Assembly (NCBI RefSeq): GCF_004358345.1
Contig: NZ_CP037952.1
Coordinates: 2,604,001-2,668,000, forward strand
From: Parashewanella spongiae
GTDB taxonomy: Bacteria > Pseudomonadota > Gammaproteobacteria > Enterobacterales > Shewanellaceae
Reading direction: 5' to 3'
DNA: 64,000 nt
In this document: piece by piece, positions 26,268-36,697 of the stretch
Layout: each line of letters starts with the position of its first letter
How positions within the stretch are numbered: position 1 is the stretch's first letter
The notes under the pieces: generated by a model
Seen by the model: only the letters and a program-made list of their open reading frames with translations
What the model was told of the DNA's origin: nothing
The model's database searches: none
Program-made: the position numbers and the translations under genes

Positions 26268-28109
26268 ATGACCACTCCTGTTTTAATTCCGTTTGATCCA
26301 CATGAGTTTCTCAAAACAGTTTCAAGTTCTGCTGGTGTATATCGAATGTACGATGCGGCAGATAAAGTGATTTATGTAGGGAAAGCAAAAGATTTAAAAA
26401 AACGGCTTTCATCATATTTTCGTACAAATGTTGATAATATTAAAACACAAGCGTTAGTCAAAAATATTGCAAATATTGATGTAACCGTCACCCATAGTGA
26501 AACCGATGCATTGATCTTAGAAAATGATTACATCAAACAATATATGCCGAAATATAATGTATTGCTTCGTGATGATAAATCGTATCCTTATATATTATTA
26601 AGTAAGCATAAGCATCCACGACTAGCATATCACCGCGGGTCTCGTCGAGATAAGGGGCAATATTTTGGACCTTATCCAAACGGCGGAGCGGTAAGAGAAA
26701 GTTTGCATCTATTGCAAAAAATTTTCCCAATCAGGCAGTGTTCAGACATTTATTATAAGTCGCGTTCTCGCCCTTGTTTACAATATCAATTGAAACGCTG
26801 CAGCGCACCTTGTGTTAGCAAAGTTACAGATGAAGAATATGGAGAGCAAGTAAAGCTTGTTGAGTTGTTCTTAAAGGGTAAAGATCAGCAAGTGATATCA
26901 AAACTGGTAACAAAAATGGAGTTAGCCGCACAAATCTTTGATTACGAGCATGCGGCTGAATTTCGTGATCAAATATCTGCGCTAAGAAAGGTGGCTGAGC
27001 AACAAGAAGTAACTACAGCCAGTGGCAATATGGACGTAATTGGTGTGAACTATCAATCAGGTATTGCTTGTTTTCATATTCTGTTTATTCGAACAGGTAA
27101 GATATTTGGCAGCAGGAGTTATTATCCAGCTATTCCGGCAAATACAGAGCTTAATGAAGTACTAAGCTCCTTTATAAGCCAATTTTATCTCAGTAAAGAA
27201 ACTCAACGAACTGTTCCTACTGATATCATTATCGGCGATATGTGCGAGGAGCTTCACCAACTTGAACAAGCCATTAGCCTCTCGATAGGTAAAAATGTCA
27301 GTATAAAATCGAATGTACGCGGTGAAAGAGCAAGCTTTTTACGGTTAGCTCAATCGAATGCTGTTAACTCGGTGGTGACGAAACTCGCTCACAAAAATAC
27401 GGTGGAACAACGCTTTTTGTTATTGCAAGAAGCATTAGAGATTAATGAAGCAATTAGTCGTATGGAATGCTTTGATATCAGCCATACCATGGGGGAAAGT
27501 ACCGTTGCATCATGTGTAGTATTTAATCGTGAAGGACCATATAAGGCTGATTACCGTCGATATAATATAAATGGAATAACACCAGGTGATGATTATGCTG
27601 CAATGGCACAAGCTATTTCTCGTCGGTTTGATAAAGTAACGAATGACGGAAAAATACCTGATCTATTGTTCATCGATGGTGGAATAGGGCAATTACGTAT
27701 TGCTCAAAAGATTGTTGATGAAAAATGTATTAATTTAGACAATCCGCCAACACTTATTGGTGTCGCAAAAGGTGAAGGGCGTAAACCAGGGTTAGAAACG
27801 TTAATTTTTGGTGAGTCAGAAGCCAAGTTTTCATTAGATAGCGATTCTCCTGCCTTACATCTTATTCAGCATATTAGGGATGAGTCCCATCGCTTTGCGA
27901 TAACCGGTCACCGCAATAAAAGACAAAAATCCAGAAATGTTTCAACGCTCGAGTCTATTCCCGGTATTGGCCCTAAACGTCGTAAGGTATTACTGCAATT
28001 TTTAGGCGGAATACAAGAAGTTAAAAGTGCAAGCGTAGCTGAATTAACAAAAGTGCCTGGAATTAGCACAGAAATGGCTCAAACAATTTATGATTCATTG
28101 CGGGGGTAG
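26268..28109 (+). CDS. uvrC: excinuclease ABC subunit C
   Basis: 613 residues. In order: GIY-YIG nuclease ([18 protein letters not shown], residues ~20-100), a Cys cluster, a UVR motif ([16 protein letters not shown]), the RNase H-like second nuclease domain ([20 protein letters not shown]) and a tandem helix-hairpin-helix at the end ([18 protein letters not shown]). UvrC cuts both sides of a lesion in nucleotide excision repair with UvrAB. It starts 59 bases after uvrY. Confidence 0.97.
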   Translation: MTTPVLIPFDPHEFLKTVSSSAGVYRMYDAADKVIYVGKAKDLKKRLSSYFRTNVDNIKTQALVKNIANIDVTVTHSETDALILENDYIKQYMPKYNVLLRDDKSYPYILLSKHKHPRLAYHRGSRRDKGQYFGPYPNGGAVRESLHLLQKIFPIRQCSDIYYKSRSRPCLQYQLKRCSAPCVSKVTDEEYGEQVKLVELFLKGKDQQVISKLVTKMELAAQIFDYEHAAEFRDQISALRKVAEQQEVTTASGNMDVIGVNYQSGIACFHILFIRTGKIFGSRSYYPAIPANTELNEVLSSFISQFYLSKETQRTVPTDIIIGDMCEELHQLEQAISLSIGKNVSIKSNVRGERASFLRLAQSNAVNSVVTKLAHKNTVEQRFLLLQEALEINEAISRMECFDISHTMGESTVASCVVFNREGPYKADYRRYNINGITPGDDYAAMAQAISRRFDKVTNDGKIPDLLFIDGGIGQLRIAQKIVDEKCINLDNPPTLIGVAKGEGRKPGLETLIFGESEAKFSLDSDSPALHLIQHIRDESHRFAITGHRNKRQKSRNVSTLESIPGIGPKRRKVLLQFLGGIQEVKSASVAELTKVPGISTEMAQTIYDSLRG

Positions 28110-28153
28110 TAAAAATCAGGCAAGATTACCAGTATCTTCAATAAAGTGATTAC

Positions 28154-28705
28154 ATGATGCCGTTTAATCTACCTATTGCCTTAACACTCTTTCGTTTGTT
28201 CTTGGTGCCTGTTTTTATCGTTCTTTTTTACCTTCCTTTTCACTGGGCTGCTTTTGCCGCTGCCTTTGCATTTTGGCTAGCGGCTATAACAGATGCATTG
28301 GATGGTTATGCCGCTCGTAAACTTAAACAATCGACTCGATTTGGTGCTTTCCTCGATCCCGTTGCTGATAAACTTATGGTGGTTTTAGCATTATTACTTC
28401 TTGTTGAGCAGTACAGTTCAATTTGGCTAACGATACCCGCCGTTATAATGGTTGGTCGAGAAATTGTTATATCAGCATTGCGTGAATGGATGGCTGAAAT
28501 TGGAAAAAGAGGTGTTGTTGCCGTCTCATGGGTAGGCAAATATAAAACGGCTTTGCAGATGACTGCGATTGTTGGTTTAATTTGGCAATATAATCAATTT
28601 ATGATCTACCTTGCATACTTCTTATTATATATTGCAGCCGTATTAACATTTTGGTCGATGATAAGCTACATCAAGGCCGCCTGGGAAGATTTAACCCAAG
28701 AATAG
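28154..28705 (+). CDS. pgsA: CDP-diacylglycerol-glycerol-3-phosphate 3-phosphatidyltransferase
   Basis: 183 residues with several membrane helices and the CDP-alcohol phosphotransferase motif DALDGYAARKLKQSTRFGAFLDPVADK; the conserved DG..AR...G..D..D residues are all present. It makes phosphatidylglycerophosphate in the inner membrane, the first committed step to phosphatidylglycerol. It lies 44 bases after uvrC and directly before the tRNA cluster, as in E. coli. MM at the start allows either ATG. Confidence 0.96.
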   Translation: MMPFNLPIALTLFRLFLVPVFIVLFYLPFHWAAFAAAFAFWLAAITDALDGYAARKLKQSTRFGAFLDPVADKLMVVLALLLLVEQYSSIWLTIPAVIMVGREIVISALREWMAEIGKRGVVAVSWVGKYKTALQMTAIVGLIWQYNQFMIYLAYFLLYIAAVLTFWSMISYIKAAWEDLTQE

Positions 28706-28766
28706 TGCGTTTGACACGCATCTAGAACATAAACTGTTCAAACAGAATTTAATGTCGAAACAGTTG

Positions 28767-28794
28767 TTGACAGTGAAGACTAAATCCGTAAAAT
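28767..28794 (+). promoter_or_regulatory. promoter of the Gly-Cys-Leu tRNA operon
   Basis: A consensus -35 TTGACA (28767-28772), a 16-base spacer and TAAAAT (28789-28794), followed by GCC at the discriminator. It lies about 58 bases before tRNA-Gly, so a short leader is removed during processing. Confidence 0.75.
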
Positions 28795-28851
28795 GCCAAT
28801 CCGAAGTCAAGGAGAACTCAAGTTAACTAAGACTTTGGATTAAGAAACAAA

Positions 28852-28927
28852 GCGACATTAGCTCAGTTGGTAGAGCGATACCTTGCCAAGGTATAGGTCA
28901 TCGGTTCGAACCCGATATGTCGCTCCA
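28852..28927 (+). tRNA. tRNA-Gly (anticodon GCC)
   Basis: 76 bases with CCA. Acceptor GCGACAT pairs with ATGTCGC. The anticodon loop is CTTGCCAAG with GCC, and the T arm is GGTTCGAACC. It corresponds to E. coli glyW in the pgsA-glyW-cysT-leuZ block. Confidence 0.97.
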
Positions 28928-28942
28928 ATGTTTAAGATAGAC

Positions 28943-29016
28943 GGCGCGATGGCAGAATGGCTATGCTGCGGATTGCAAATCCGTCGATCTCGGTTCGACT
29001 CCGGGTCGCGCCTCCA
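28943..29016 (+). tRNA. tRNA-Cys (anticodon GCA)
   Basis: 74 bases with CCA. Acceptor GGCGCGA pairs with TCGCGCC, the anticodon stem-loop is GGATTGCAAATCC, and the T arm is GGTTCGACTCC. It corresponds to E. coli cysT and lies 15 bases after tRNA-Gly. Confidence 0.97.
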
Positions 29017-29051
29017 CAATTTGATTATTGAAAGGTAATCGCACTCAATAT

Positions 29052-29137
29052 GCCCGAGTGGTGGAATCGGTAGACACAAGGGATTTAAAATCCCTCGCTT
29101 AATAGGCGTGCCAGTTCAAGTCTGGCCTCGGGTACCA
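29052..29137 (+). tRNA. tRNA-Leu (anticodon TAA)
   Basis: 86 bases with CCA and a class II variable arm. Acceptor GCCCGAG pairs with CTCGGGT (one G-U), and the anticodon loop is TTTAAAA with TAA. It corresponds to E. coli leuZ. Confidence 0.97.
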
Positions 29138-29142
29138 TCTTT

Positions 29143-29169
29143 ATCTAATCTTGATTAAAAAGATTAGAT
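29143..29169 (+). terminator. probable terminator of the tRNA operon
   Basis: The perfect 10-base arms ATCTAATCTT and AAGATTAGAT with a 7-base loop start 5 bases after the tRNA-Leu CCA. The T run after the stem is poor. The rest of 29170-29554 is very AT-rich and codes for nothing I can see. It holds a perfect 16-base palindrome CACTAATGCATTAGTG at 29257-29272. Confidence 0.55.
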
Positions 29170-29554
29170 TCAATATAAAAATTAATTATCAAAACTTCCT
29201 TGTAGTAAGCCAATTGCCTTCCGTTTGAAAGAATTACAGCTCTTTTAATACCTATCCACTAATGCATTAGTGCCTCAAAGTATTAATGCAATCAAAGAAA
29301 TAATAAATAAGTGTTTAATTTATTAATTCCTACAGAGAAGAACGTATAAAATTCTTCATACAATAAGTTATGTTGTGATGGAGCATATAAGCCTCTAATA
29401 AAATTAATGATTTATTTACAGAATGTAAGTTTGAAAAGTACACATTTTTAGGATTAAAGTTATAAATAATAATTAATTTTATTTTATTTTAATTTATCTT
29501 TATAACTTATTGTTTAGACTTGCCGCTTATTGTTCACAGTTTGGAGAGTAGCTT

Positions 29555-30397
29555 ATGTCACACGAAATGCTAAGGAGTTCTCAGCGACTGGCTGATCGAT
29601 TGTGCTACGAGAATCTAGGTGATTTATTTCCTTCATCAGTAAAAGAGCTTCAAGCAACTCCGTCATTTGATGATCCAACATTTGATTCAGCAGGTCTAGC
29701 ACCTATTATAAAATATTATCAACTGGATCCTCCAATTTTTAACAGACTTTGTGACTTACAAAATGAATTAGCATCACTAGGTAAAGATGAAAACTTGCTT
29801 ATAGTTCAAGAAAAAGTAACAAAGTTAAATACTGCCCTTAGAAAAAATCAAGGAAAAGATATTTGTTTAGTTGCAATTAATAGACTTGTCCCTAGTGGGG
29901 AGGTTGTTAACTGCAGGAATGTATTAAAATATTTGAATTCAGCTATTGAAGTATTTGAGTTTCAAATCGATAGTGAATGCGCAGAAAATTTAGAAATAGT
30001 TGAAGTAGATCGCCGTGAAATAAGAAGATTATTTGTTAAATATAGAGAGAATAAAGATGGTGTTTGGCACCACGGTGATACCAAAAATTGTAGAGAAACC
30101 TCTTTTTCTGAAGCAATTAAGAGTGATAACTATGGAGGTGCTTTGGCAGTGCTTCGCTTGAAACCGCGCTATATATTTGTACAAAATGCAGAGTTAAAAA
30201 CGCCACTTGTGGTCGCAGCTGAAAATGGCAAGTACGATTTTATCATTAAGATTTTAGAACCCGCGATGGAATATATCGATCCTTCTGATATCAATGGTAA
30301 AGGAATATTGGAATCTGCAAGAGCAAGCTCAATGAGCAAAGGCAAACTTAATGAACTTAAAATTTTAATGCAGAGGCTAAAGATACCAGTTAGTTGA
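29555..30397 (+). CDS. hypothetical protein with C-terminal ankyrin-like repeats
   Basis: 280 residues with no signal peptide or membrane helix. Residues ~1-185 match no family I recognise. Residues ~190-260 read like one to two ankyrin repeats (AIKSDNYGGALAVLRLKPRY, KTPLVVAAENGKYDFIIKIL). GGAGAG stands upstream of the ATG. It is a lone gene after the tRNA cluster, in a very AT-rich setting, which is a common site for acquired genes. It shares the ankyrin theme with the 1077-residue protein at 12378 but shows no obvious sequence kinship outside the repeats. Confidence 0.75.
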   Translation: MSHEMLRSSQRLADRLCYENLGDLFPSSVKELQATPSFDDPTFDSAGLAPIIKYYQLDPPIFNRLCDLQNELASLGKDENLLIVQEKVTKLNTALRKNQGKDICLVAINRLVPSGEVVNCRNVLKYLNSAIEVFEFQIDSECAENLEIVEVDRREIRRLFVKYRENKDGVWHHGDTKNCRETSFSEAIKSDNYGGALAVLRLKPRYIFVQNAELKTPLVVAAENGKYDFIIKILEPAMEYIDPSDINGKGILESARASSMSKGKLNELKILMQRLKIPVS

Positions 30398-30420
30398 CTT
30401 GATAGGTCAGAGAACTGACA

Positions 30421-30443
30421 TCGATAGCGGTAACCGCTATCGA
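30421..30443. terminator. 23-base palindromic hairpin between convergent genes
   Basis: TCGATAGCGGT at 30421 is followed by one A and then its exact complement. It lies 23 bases after the ankyrin-like gene and 21 before the cvfB stop. The T run is poor on both sides, so termination is plausible but not certain. Confidence 0.5.
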
Positions 30444-30464
30444 AAATTAATGATAAAATTTAAC

Positions 30465-31301
30465 TTATAAGCTGTTAATTTTAATGCCGTCGGATTGGAT
30501 TGTGATAAGTTGTTTCTTAAACAATCCACCTATGGTTTTCTTAAAGGCTTTTTTGCTCATAGATAACGTCTCGTAAATCAATTCAGCGTCAGTTTTATCG
30601 GTCAAAGGTAAGAAGCCATCAGCTTGTTTAAGTTTAATGAGTATCGTGTTCGCATACTTATCAAGTTCTTGTTTTCCCGATTTTTGTAGAACTAGGTCGA
30701 TTTTACCATCAGCACGAACTTGCTTAATAAACCCTTTTAGTTTTTGTCCATAGTGGAGAGGTTGGAATACTTCGTTACGAAAAACCACCCCCCAATGTGC
30801 GCTATTAATAATGGCTTTGAAACCAAGTTCAGTTTTTTCGGCAATAATTAGGTTCACCTCTTCACCATTTGCATAGTTTGCAGGTTCTTTATCGAGAAAT
30901 CGATCGATTTTTGCGCTAGCCATTATGCGCTCATCTGCGTGGTTTACGTGGACATAAACAATTTGAGATCGACCTTCTTCAGCGGGTCTTTTTTGTTCAG
31001 AAAAGGGAAGTAATAAGTCTTTATCTAATCCCCAATCTAGAAACGCACCAACTTTGTTATTAGCGATAACTTTTAAGTTTGCGAATTCACCAACTTGGGC
31101 TCTTGGGCGCTGAGTAGTTGCAACGATAACATCGTTTGAATCTAGATATAAAAATACTCGAACTTTATCACCAACTTGGCAGTCTTTAGGTTGGTGTTTT
31201 CGGGGCAACAATACTTGTCCGAAATCATTACCATTTAGGTAAACACCAAAATCAACTACCTTTACGACTTCAAGTGTCGCGTATCTACCAAGTTTAACCA
31301 T
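30465..31301 (-). CDS. S1-domain RNA-binding protein, CvfB family
   Basis: 278 residues. Three S1-like segments can be seen: the start GRYATLEVVKVVDFGVYLNG; then GEFANLKVIANNKVGAFLDWGL; then GQKLKGFIKQVRADGKIDLVLQ. A C-terminal winged helix follows (SKKAFKKTIGGLFKKQLI). This order is that of CvfB/YitL proteins, which bind RNA; CvfB affects virulence gene expression in Staphylococcus. Its role in gammaproteobacteria is not known to me. It is transcribed alone. Confidence 0.88.
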   Translation of the reverse strand: MVKLGRYATLEVVKVVDFGVYLNGNDFGQVLLPRKHQPKDCQVGDKVRVFLYLDSNDVIVATTQRPRAQVGEFANLKVIANNKVGAFLDWGLDKDLLLPFSEQKRPAEEGRSQIVYVHVNHADERIMASAKIDRFLDKEPANYANGEEVNLIIAEKTELGFKAIINSAHWGVVFRNEVFQPLHYGQKLKGFIKQVRADGKIDLVLQKSGKQELDKYANTILIKLKQADGFLPLTDKTDAELIYETLSMSKKAFKKTIGGLFKKQLITIQSDGIKINSL

Positions 31302-31614
31302 TTGTATCTCTGAATTACGTCAATTTAAGTAGCGATTATAACGCGATCTACAAAAGAGATGAAGGTAATACTATAGTGCTAGTTACGGTAAATATTTGCT
31401 TTTTAAGACTTGCCTGTAGATATTTAGATAGTTAGAGCACATTCTTGCTTGCAATGCTTATATAAGCAGGGTTAAATTGCGCTTCTTCTTGATGAGAAGT
31501 ATATGAATTTCTATATAGTAAATGCACTTATCTATGTTTGAACAATACTGATTGAGTTAGTTTTAATATCACAAAATAGTTTAAACAGTTTAATAAATGG
31601 ACAGGCTTGTAACG
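31302..31614. promoter_or_regulatory. divergent control region of cvfB and speA
   Basis: 313 bases without a gene. It contains a perfect 14-base palindrome TGCTTATATAAGCA at 31455-31468 and a small hairpin CTTCT-TGATG-AGAAG near 31485. Either could be an operator or leader structure for speA. I assign no regulator. Confidence 0.4.
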
Positions 31615-33528
31615 ATGAATAATTGGTCTATAAATGATGCACGTGTTGGTTATAACGTAACTCATTGGAGTCAGGGCTTTTTTGGTATCAGTGATGGTGG
31701 TGAAGTCACTGTTTCACCAGATCCAACCAAAGCTGAAAACCAAATTGGTTTGAATCAGCTGGCTCATGACATGGTGTCTGCAGGAGTTTCCCTTCCTGTG
31801 CTTGTTCGTTTCCCTCAAATTCTACATCACAGAGTTCACAGTCTTTGTAGAGCTTTTGATCAAGCCATTAAAAAGTATGAATATGAAGCTGATTATTTAT
31901 TGGTTTACCCAATTAAAGTCAACCAGCAAAAAACAGTGGTTGAAGAAATTGTCGAGAGTCAGCGCGGAAAATCAGCGCCGCAACTAGGTCTTGAAGCTGG
32001 AAGTAAACCAGAATTAATGGCGGTTTTGGCTACGGCACAAAAAGTCAGTTCTGTTATTGTGTGCAATGGTTATAAAGATAAAGAATATATTAGACTTGCT
32101 CTTATCGGTGAAAAGCTGGGCCATAAGGTTTATATCGTCTTAGAGAAGATGTCTGAACTTGAAATGGTATTGGCCGAGGCAGAATCTTTAGGTGTAACGC
32201 CAAGGTTAGGTTTACGTGCTCGATTAGCGTTTCAAGGCAAAGGGAAGTGGCAGGCAAGTGGTGGCGAAAAGTCAAAGTTTGGACTGTCAGCCGCACAAGT
32301 TTTAAAGGTTGTTGACGAATTAAAAGATAATGACAAGCTTGAGTCTTTGCAACTGTTGCACTTTCATTTAGGCTCTCAAATCGCAAATATCCGCGATATT
32401 AGACAAGGCGTGAGTGAAGCGGGTCGCTTTTATTGTGAACTCAGAAAACTTGGCGCTAAAATTGATTGTTTTGATGTTGGTGGTGGTTTAGCTGTCGATT
32501 ATGACGGTACACGAAGCCAGAGCAGTAATTCTATGAATTATGGCTTAACAGAATATGCCAATAACATTGTTCATGTACTTACTGATATTTGCCGTGAGTA
32601 TCAACAGCCTATGCCCAGAATTATATCTGAATCAGGCAGAAATTTAACGGCGCATCATGCGGTTTTGATCACTGATGTCATTGGAACAGAAGCTTATCAG
32701 CCTGAGCAAATCGAAGAGCCAAAGGAAGATGCACCACAGTTGTTGCATAACATGTGGTTGTCGTGGACAGAAGTTCTTGGGGGCGTAAGTCATAGAGCTT
32801 TGATTGAGATTTATCACGATACTCAAAGTGATTTAGCTGAAGCCCATTCCTTGTTTGCGTTAGGACAGTTATCGCTAGAAGAACGTGCTTGGGTTGAACA
32901 AGCAAATTTACGTGTTTGCCATGAAGTGCAAGGGCTGTTGAGTAGTAAAAATCGATATCACCGACCAATAATCGATGAGTTAAATGAAAAGCTAGCCGAC
33001 AAGTTCTTTGTTAACTTCTCGTTATTCCAATCACTGCCAGATGCATGGGGAATTGACCAAGTATTTCCAGTGTTGCCTTTATCTGGTCTAGAGAAACCCC
33101 CTAAGCGACGTGCTGTTATGCTGGATATTACCTGTGATTCTGATGGTGTTGTTGATCAATATGTAGATGGTCAAGGCATCGAAACAACCTTGCCAGTACC
33201 GACTTGGGATGCTAATAGTCCCTATTTAATCGGTTTCTTTATGGTGGGAGCGTATCAAGAGATCTTAGGCGACATTCATAATTTATTTGGAGACACGAAC
33301 TCTGCTGTTGTCCGCGTAGACGATAAAGGAGAAACAGTAATTGAGTCAGTATTAGCTGGCGATTCTGTTGCAGATGTGCTCGGTTATGTTAATCAAGACG
33401 CGTTAAGTTTTTTGCAAACTTACGAGGACTTAGTGCATAAACATATTCCTGAATTTGAACGGGAAAGCATACTTGAAGAGCTGCAATTAGGGCTTGAGGG
33501 TTATACCTACCTAGAAGACATTAGGTAA
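31615..33528 (+). CDS. speA: biosynthetic arginine decarboxylase SpeA
   Basis: About 637 residues of the fold III PLP-dependent decarboxylase family. The PLP-binding Lys lies in [11 protein letters not shown]; further motifs are [25 protein letters not shown] and, near the C-terminus, DITCDSDGV. SpeA converts arginine to agmatine. Start [18 protein letters not shown] at 31615 fits the family; an ATG six codons upstream also exists without better ribosome-binding site. It is the first gene of a polyamine operon, followed after 3 bases by an S-adenosylmethionine decarboxylase gene. Confidence 0.96.
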   Translation: MNNWSINDARVGYNVTHWSQGFFGISDGGEVTVSPDPTKAENQIGLNQLAHDMVSAGVSLPVLVRFPQILHHRVHSLCRAFDQAIKKYEYEADYLLVYPIKVNQQKTVVEEIVESQRGKSAPQLGLEAGSKPELMAVLATAQKVSSVIVCNGYKDKEYIRLALIGEKLGHKVYIVLEKMSELEMVLAEAESLGVTPRLGLRARLAFQGKGKWQASGGEKSKFGLSAAQVLKVVDELKDNDKLESLQLLHFHLGSQIANIRDIRQGVSEAGRFYCELRKLGAKIDCFDVGGGLAVDYDGTRSQSSNSMNYGLTEYANNIVHVLTDICREYQQPMPRIISESGRNLTAHHAVLITDVIGTEAYQPEQIEEPKEDAPQLLHNMWLSWTEVLGGVSHRALIEIYHDTQSDLAEAHSLFALGQLSLEERAWVEQANLRVCHEVQGLLSSKNRYHRPIIDELNEKLADKFFVNFSLFQSLPDAWGIDQVFPVLPLSGLEKPPKRRAVMLDITCDSDGVVDQYVDGQGIETTLPVPTWDANSPYLIGFFMVGAYQEILGDIHNLFGDTNSAVVRVDDKGETVIESVLAGDSVADVLGYVNQDALSFLQTYEDLVHKHIPEFERESILEELQLGLEGYTYLEDIR

Positions 33529-33531
33529 GCA

Positions 33532-34464
33532 ATGTTTTACGAAGCCTCAGAAAAAAAAGTAGAAATTATCGTATCTCAGAATTCTGATTCTCTGAGAGAT
33601 TACAGCGTAAGTTTCTGGAAACATATTGTTGAACAAGCTAATGCAGAAGTTCTATCAGTCACAACGAACGAATGTTGCGATGCTTACATATTAAGTGAAT
33701 CAAGTTTGTTTGTATGGGAAGATCGTTTTTTGATGTTAACATGTGGAAACACGGAGCTTATAAACTCTGTGATGACGTTCATTGATGAAATAGGACACGA
33801 ACTTATTGAGTTCGTACGATACCAAAGAAAAAACGAACATCGTGCTCACCTACAAGTAACTACATTTAACGCGGATGTTGAAAAGTTAAAAAGTCAGCTT
33901 TCTGGAGAGGCTTTCTTGATTGGCGACGCTGGTGGCCATCATCATTACCTCTTTACAACAGAAAAGAAAACGCCAGAATATAAAAAACCAGCTTGCACTG
34001 AATTACTGATGTATCAAATATCAGGTGAATTTTCAGACTATTTACGCCGTAGCTGTCAAACAAAAGAAAATATTCGAAACTTTTTAGATTTAAGTACTGA
34101 TTTTGCTGAATTCATCATTGATGATCATAAGTTTGATCCTGTTGGTTATTCAATCAATGGAATCAAAGGTGAGAAATATTTTACAGTTCATATTACACCT
34201 CAAGAACCTAATTCCTATGTTAGTTTTGAAACGAATATAGACTTGATTCAATCATCGAATCATATTTTACAAAAACTTATAATGCTTTTTAACCCCAAAA
34301 CTTGGGATGTTATTGGCTTTAATTCAACACACAATTTACCTGTTTCTTTTGAATCTGATAAAAATACAAACAGTTATGATTTAACTGTTCTCTCAGGGGA
34401 TGATGTTTCATTTAAATATCATCAATTTCCAGCATGTCAGAAAATAACAGTAGAATTAATTTAA
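33532..34464 (+). CDS. S-adenosylmethionine decarboxylase proenzyme, eukaryotic type
   Basis: 310 residues. Unlike the ~260-residue E. coli SpeD, this matches the eukaryotic family. It has [11 protein letters not shown] (Glu4 and Glu7, equivalents of human Glu8/Glu11) and LSESSLFV, with self-cleavage expected between Glu56 and Ser57 to form the pyruvoyl group. It also has LTCGNTE (Cys71, the proton donor) and GYSINGIKG with [19 protein letters not shown] (Ser207 and His220, processing residues). It makes decarboxylated SAM for spermidine synthesis. It lies 3 bases after speA and 31 before speB. No spermidine synthase gene is in the window. Confidence 0.9.
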   Translation: MFYEASEKKVEIIVSQNSDSLRDYSVSFWKHIVEQANAEVLSVTTNECCDAYILSESSLFVWEDRFLMLTCGNTELINSVMTFIDEIGHELIEFVRYQRKNEHRAHLQVTTFNADVEKLKSQLSGEAFLIGDAGGHHHYLFTTEKKTPEYKKPACTELLMYQISGEFSDYLRRSCQTKENIRNFLDLSTDFAEFIIDDHKFDPVGYSINGIKGEKYFTVHITPQEPNSYVSFETNIDLIQSSNHILQKLIMLFNPKTWDVIGFNSTHNLPVSFESDKNTNSYDLTVLSGDDVSFKYHQFPACQKITVELI

Positions 34465-34495
34465 AAATTTTGGCTTTGGTCAATTTGGAGCAAAA

Positions 34496-35425
34496 ATGAC
34501 GACGATAGCGGACAAACCCGACTATTCATTATATTCGAATGCATTTGGTTATTTACGTCAACCATTAAATTTTAATCCTTGCGAGAGTGACGCAGATGTC
34601 GTTGTTATAGGTTTACCATTTGATATGGCGACCACGGGGCGTTCAGGTGGAAGAATGGGTCCTGGTGCTATACGCCAAGTTTCAACAAACCTTGCATGGG
34701 AAGAAACTCGTTGGCCGTGGGATTTTAGCTTAAGCCAGCATGTAAAAATGGTTGATGCAGGAGATTTAGTTTTTGATTGTGGAGACTCGGCAGATTTTAC
34801 AAAACGAGTAGAAGACTTTGCCAGTAAAATCGTAGAGTCAGGTAAGGGCTTATTAAGTTTTGGTGGAGATCACTTTGTCACTTTACCGTTATTACGTGCC
34901 CACTTCAAAAGATATGGAAAAATGGCGTTGATTCACTTCGATGCTCATACAGATACTTATAGCCAAGGCAGTAAGTACGATCATGGTACGATGTTTTATC
35001 ATGCACCCAAAGAAGGCATTATTGATGCTAGCAATTCCGTGCAAATAGGTATCAGAACTGAATACACAAAAGATGATCATTTATTTAAGGTCATTGATGC
35101 TGCAACAGCAAATGATCTTTCAGCTAACGATATTGTTGCTCAAATTAAACAGCGAGTAGGTGACTTACCTGTTTATCTGACTTTCGACATTGATTGTTTA
35201 GATCCAGCATTTGCACCGGGAACAGGTACTCCAGTTTGTGGCGGTTTAACCAGCGATAAAGCAATGAAAATTATTCGTGGCTTACAAGGATTAAATATAG
35301 TTGGTATGGATGTTGTGGAAGTAGCTCCAGCCTATGATTCATCAGAAATTACGGCACTTGCAGGTGCAACTTTAGGACTTGAAATGCTACACATTTGGGC
35401 GATTTCTCAAGGGTTAGTGAAGTAA
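34496..35425 (+). CDS. speB: agmatinase SpeB
   Basis: 309 residues of the ureohydrolase family with the manganese ligands in [18 protein letters not shown] and [18 protein letters not shown]. It turns agmatine from SpeA into putrescine plus urea. It follows the decarboxylase gene, completing arginine-agmatine-putrescine in one operon; putrescine and decarboxylated SAM would then feed spermidine synthase encoded elsewhere. Confidence 0.95.
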   Translation: MTTIADKPDYSLYSNAFGYLRQPLNFNPCESDADVVVIGLPFDMATTGRSGGRMGPGAIRQVSTNLAWEETRWPWDFSLSQHVKMVDAGDLVFDCGDSADFTKRVEDFASKIVESGKGLLSFGGDHFVTLPLLRAHFKRYGKMALIHFDAHTDTYSQGSKYDHGTMFYHAPKEGIIDASNSVQIGIRTEYTKDDHLFKVIDAATANDLSANDIVAQIKQRVGDLPVYLTFDIDCLDPAFAPGTGTPVCGGLTSDKAMKIIRGLQGLNIVGMDVVEVAPAYDSSEITALAGATLGLEMLHIWAISQGLVK

Positions 35426-35437
35426 GGATTATTGAAT

Positions 35438-36085
35438 ATGGATTTAAGTGAAATCAGAAGAGAATATACCAAAGATGGGTTAAGAAGTGCTGACCTTCCT
35501 GAAAGCCCTTTTGAGCTATTTAGTAAATGGATGGAACAAACAAGAAATGCTGAGCTCATTGATCCAACGGCTATGGTCGTTGCGACAGTTGATGATTCAG
35601 GGCAGCCATTTCAGAGAATTGTCTTATTAAAGCGTTTTGATGAAAACGGATTTGTATTTTTTACAAATTTAGAAAGCCGAAAAGCGCAACACATTCAAAA
35701 TAATTCGAAGGTAAACCTCCTGTTTCCTTGGCACTCGATTGAGCGTCAAGTTGCTATCTGTGGTGAAGCGGAGCAATTATCGTCAACAGAAGTACTTAAA
35801 TATTTTTTATCTCGTCCCAAAGAAAGCCAAATCGCCGCTTGGGTGTCCGATCAATCAAGTAAGTTGTCAGCGAGACAAGCACTTGAAATTAAATTTAAGG
35901 AAATGAAAGCAAAGTTTTCAAAAGGGGAAGTTCCTTTGCCTAAATTTTGGGGCGGATATATCGTCAGGCCAAGTTCAATAGAATTTTGGCAAGGTGGTGA
36001 GCATCGACTTCATGATAGGTTTTTGTATTCTAAAGAAACGGTTGAAGCAAACGAAATTTGGAAGATTGATCGACTTGCACCATAA
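35438..36085 (+). CDS. pdxH: pyridoxamine 5'-phosphate oxidase
   Basis: 215 residues. FMN-binding segments [19 protein letters not shown] and [19 protein letters not shown], and the C-terminal signature [15 protein letters not shown] ending in WKIDRLAP. It oxidises PNP/PMP to pyridoxal phosphate. The ATG at 35438 with AAGGA nine bases upstream is preferred over a TTG two codons earlier. It follows speB by 12 bases, so the cofactor needed by SpeA is made from the same operon. Confidence 0.95.
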   Translation: MDLSEIRREYTKDGLRSADLPESPFELFSKWMEQTRNAELIDPTAMVVATVDDSGQPFQRIVLLKRFDENGFVFFTNLESRKAQHIQNNSKVNLLFPWHSIERQVAICGEAEQLSSTEVLKYFLSRPKESQIAAWVSDQSSKLSARQALEIKFKEMKAKFSKGEVPLPKFWGGYIVRPSSIEFWQGGEHRLHDRFLYSKETVEANEIWKIDRLAP

Positions 36086-36142
36086 TTTTTATTTTAGAGA
36101 AAGAGGCTCATAGAGAGTCTCGCGTATTTAGGTTATATATTA

Positions 36143-36595
36143 ATGAGCGAAGTTACGATATGGGTTGATGCAGATGCGTGTCCCAACCCCGTGAAAGAAA
36201 TGATTTTCAGGGCGGCTGATAGAAAATCAATTAAAGCCATTTTTGTTGCGAATCAGTTAATTCGTATTCCACCTTCTCCCTATTTAAGTTGTATTCGAGT
36301 AGAGCAAGGGTTTGATGTAGCCGATGATTATATTGTTAACCATTTAAATGCGGGCGATCTTGTTATTACAGCCGATATTCCTCTAGCGGCAGATGCTGTA
36401 GGAAAGGAAGCGAGCGTAATAAATCCAAGAGGAGAGCGTTATGGTAAAAATAATATCGGTCAAGCGCTTTCTATGCGTAACTTCATGGATGAGTTACGAG
36501 GATCAGGCGTGCAAACAGGCGGTCCAGCCGGGTATAGTCAAACCGATAAACATAAATTTGCTCAATCCTTCGATTCATGGCTCGCAAAAGTTTAA
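36143..36595 (+). CDS. yaiI: YaiI/YqxD family protein (DUF188)
   Basis: 150 residues. Starts with [20 protein letters not shown] and contains [14 protein letters not shown] and [12 protein letters not shown], all typical of the DUF188 family, which has a PIN-like nuclease fold with conserved Asp residues. The biological role is not established. It lies 57 bases after pdxH and may be read from the same transcript. Confidence 0.9.
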   Translation: MSEVTIWVDADACPNPVKEMIFRAADRKSIKAIFVANQLIRIPPSPYLSCIRVEQGFDVADDYIVNHLNAGDLVITADIPLAADAVGKEASVINPRGERYGKNNIGQALSMRNFMDELRGSGVQTGGPAGYSQTDKHKFAQSFDSWLAKV

Positions 36596-36697
36596 TTGTA
36601 CAGCAATGTGTTATGACAGAATGATATTTCAAAGTTAATATAGTTTAGAATAGAATCCAACTGACAGCCCAACCTAAAAGATTGGTAAGGTATTAGA

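Noticed and set aside
28858-29079. 73-residue minus-strand frame over the Gly-Cys-Leu tRNA genes
   Set aside because: It is the complement of three tRNA genes, a well-known source of false proteins in databases.
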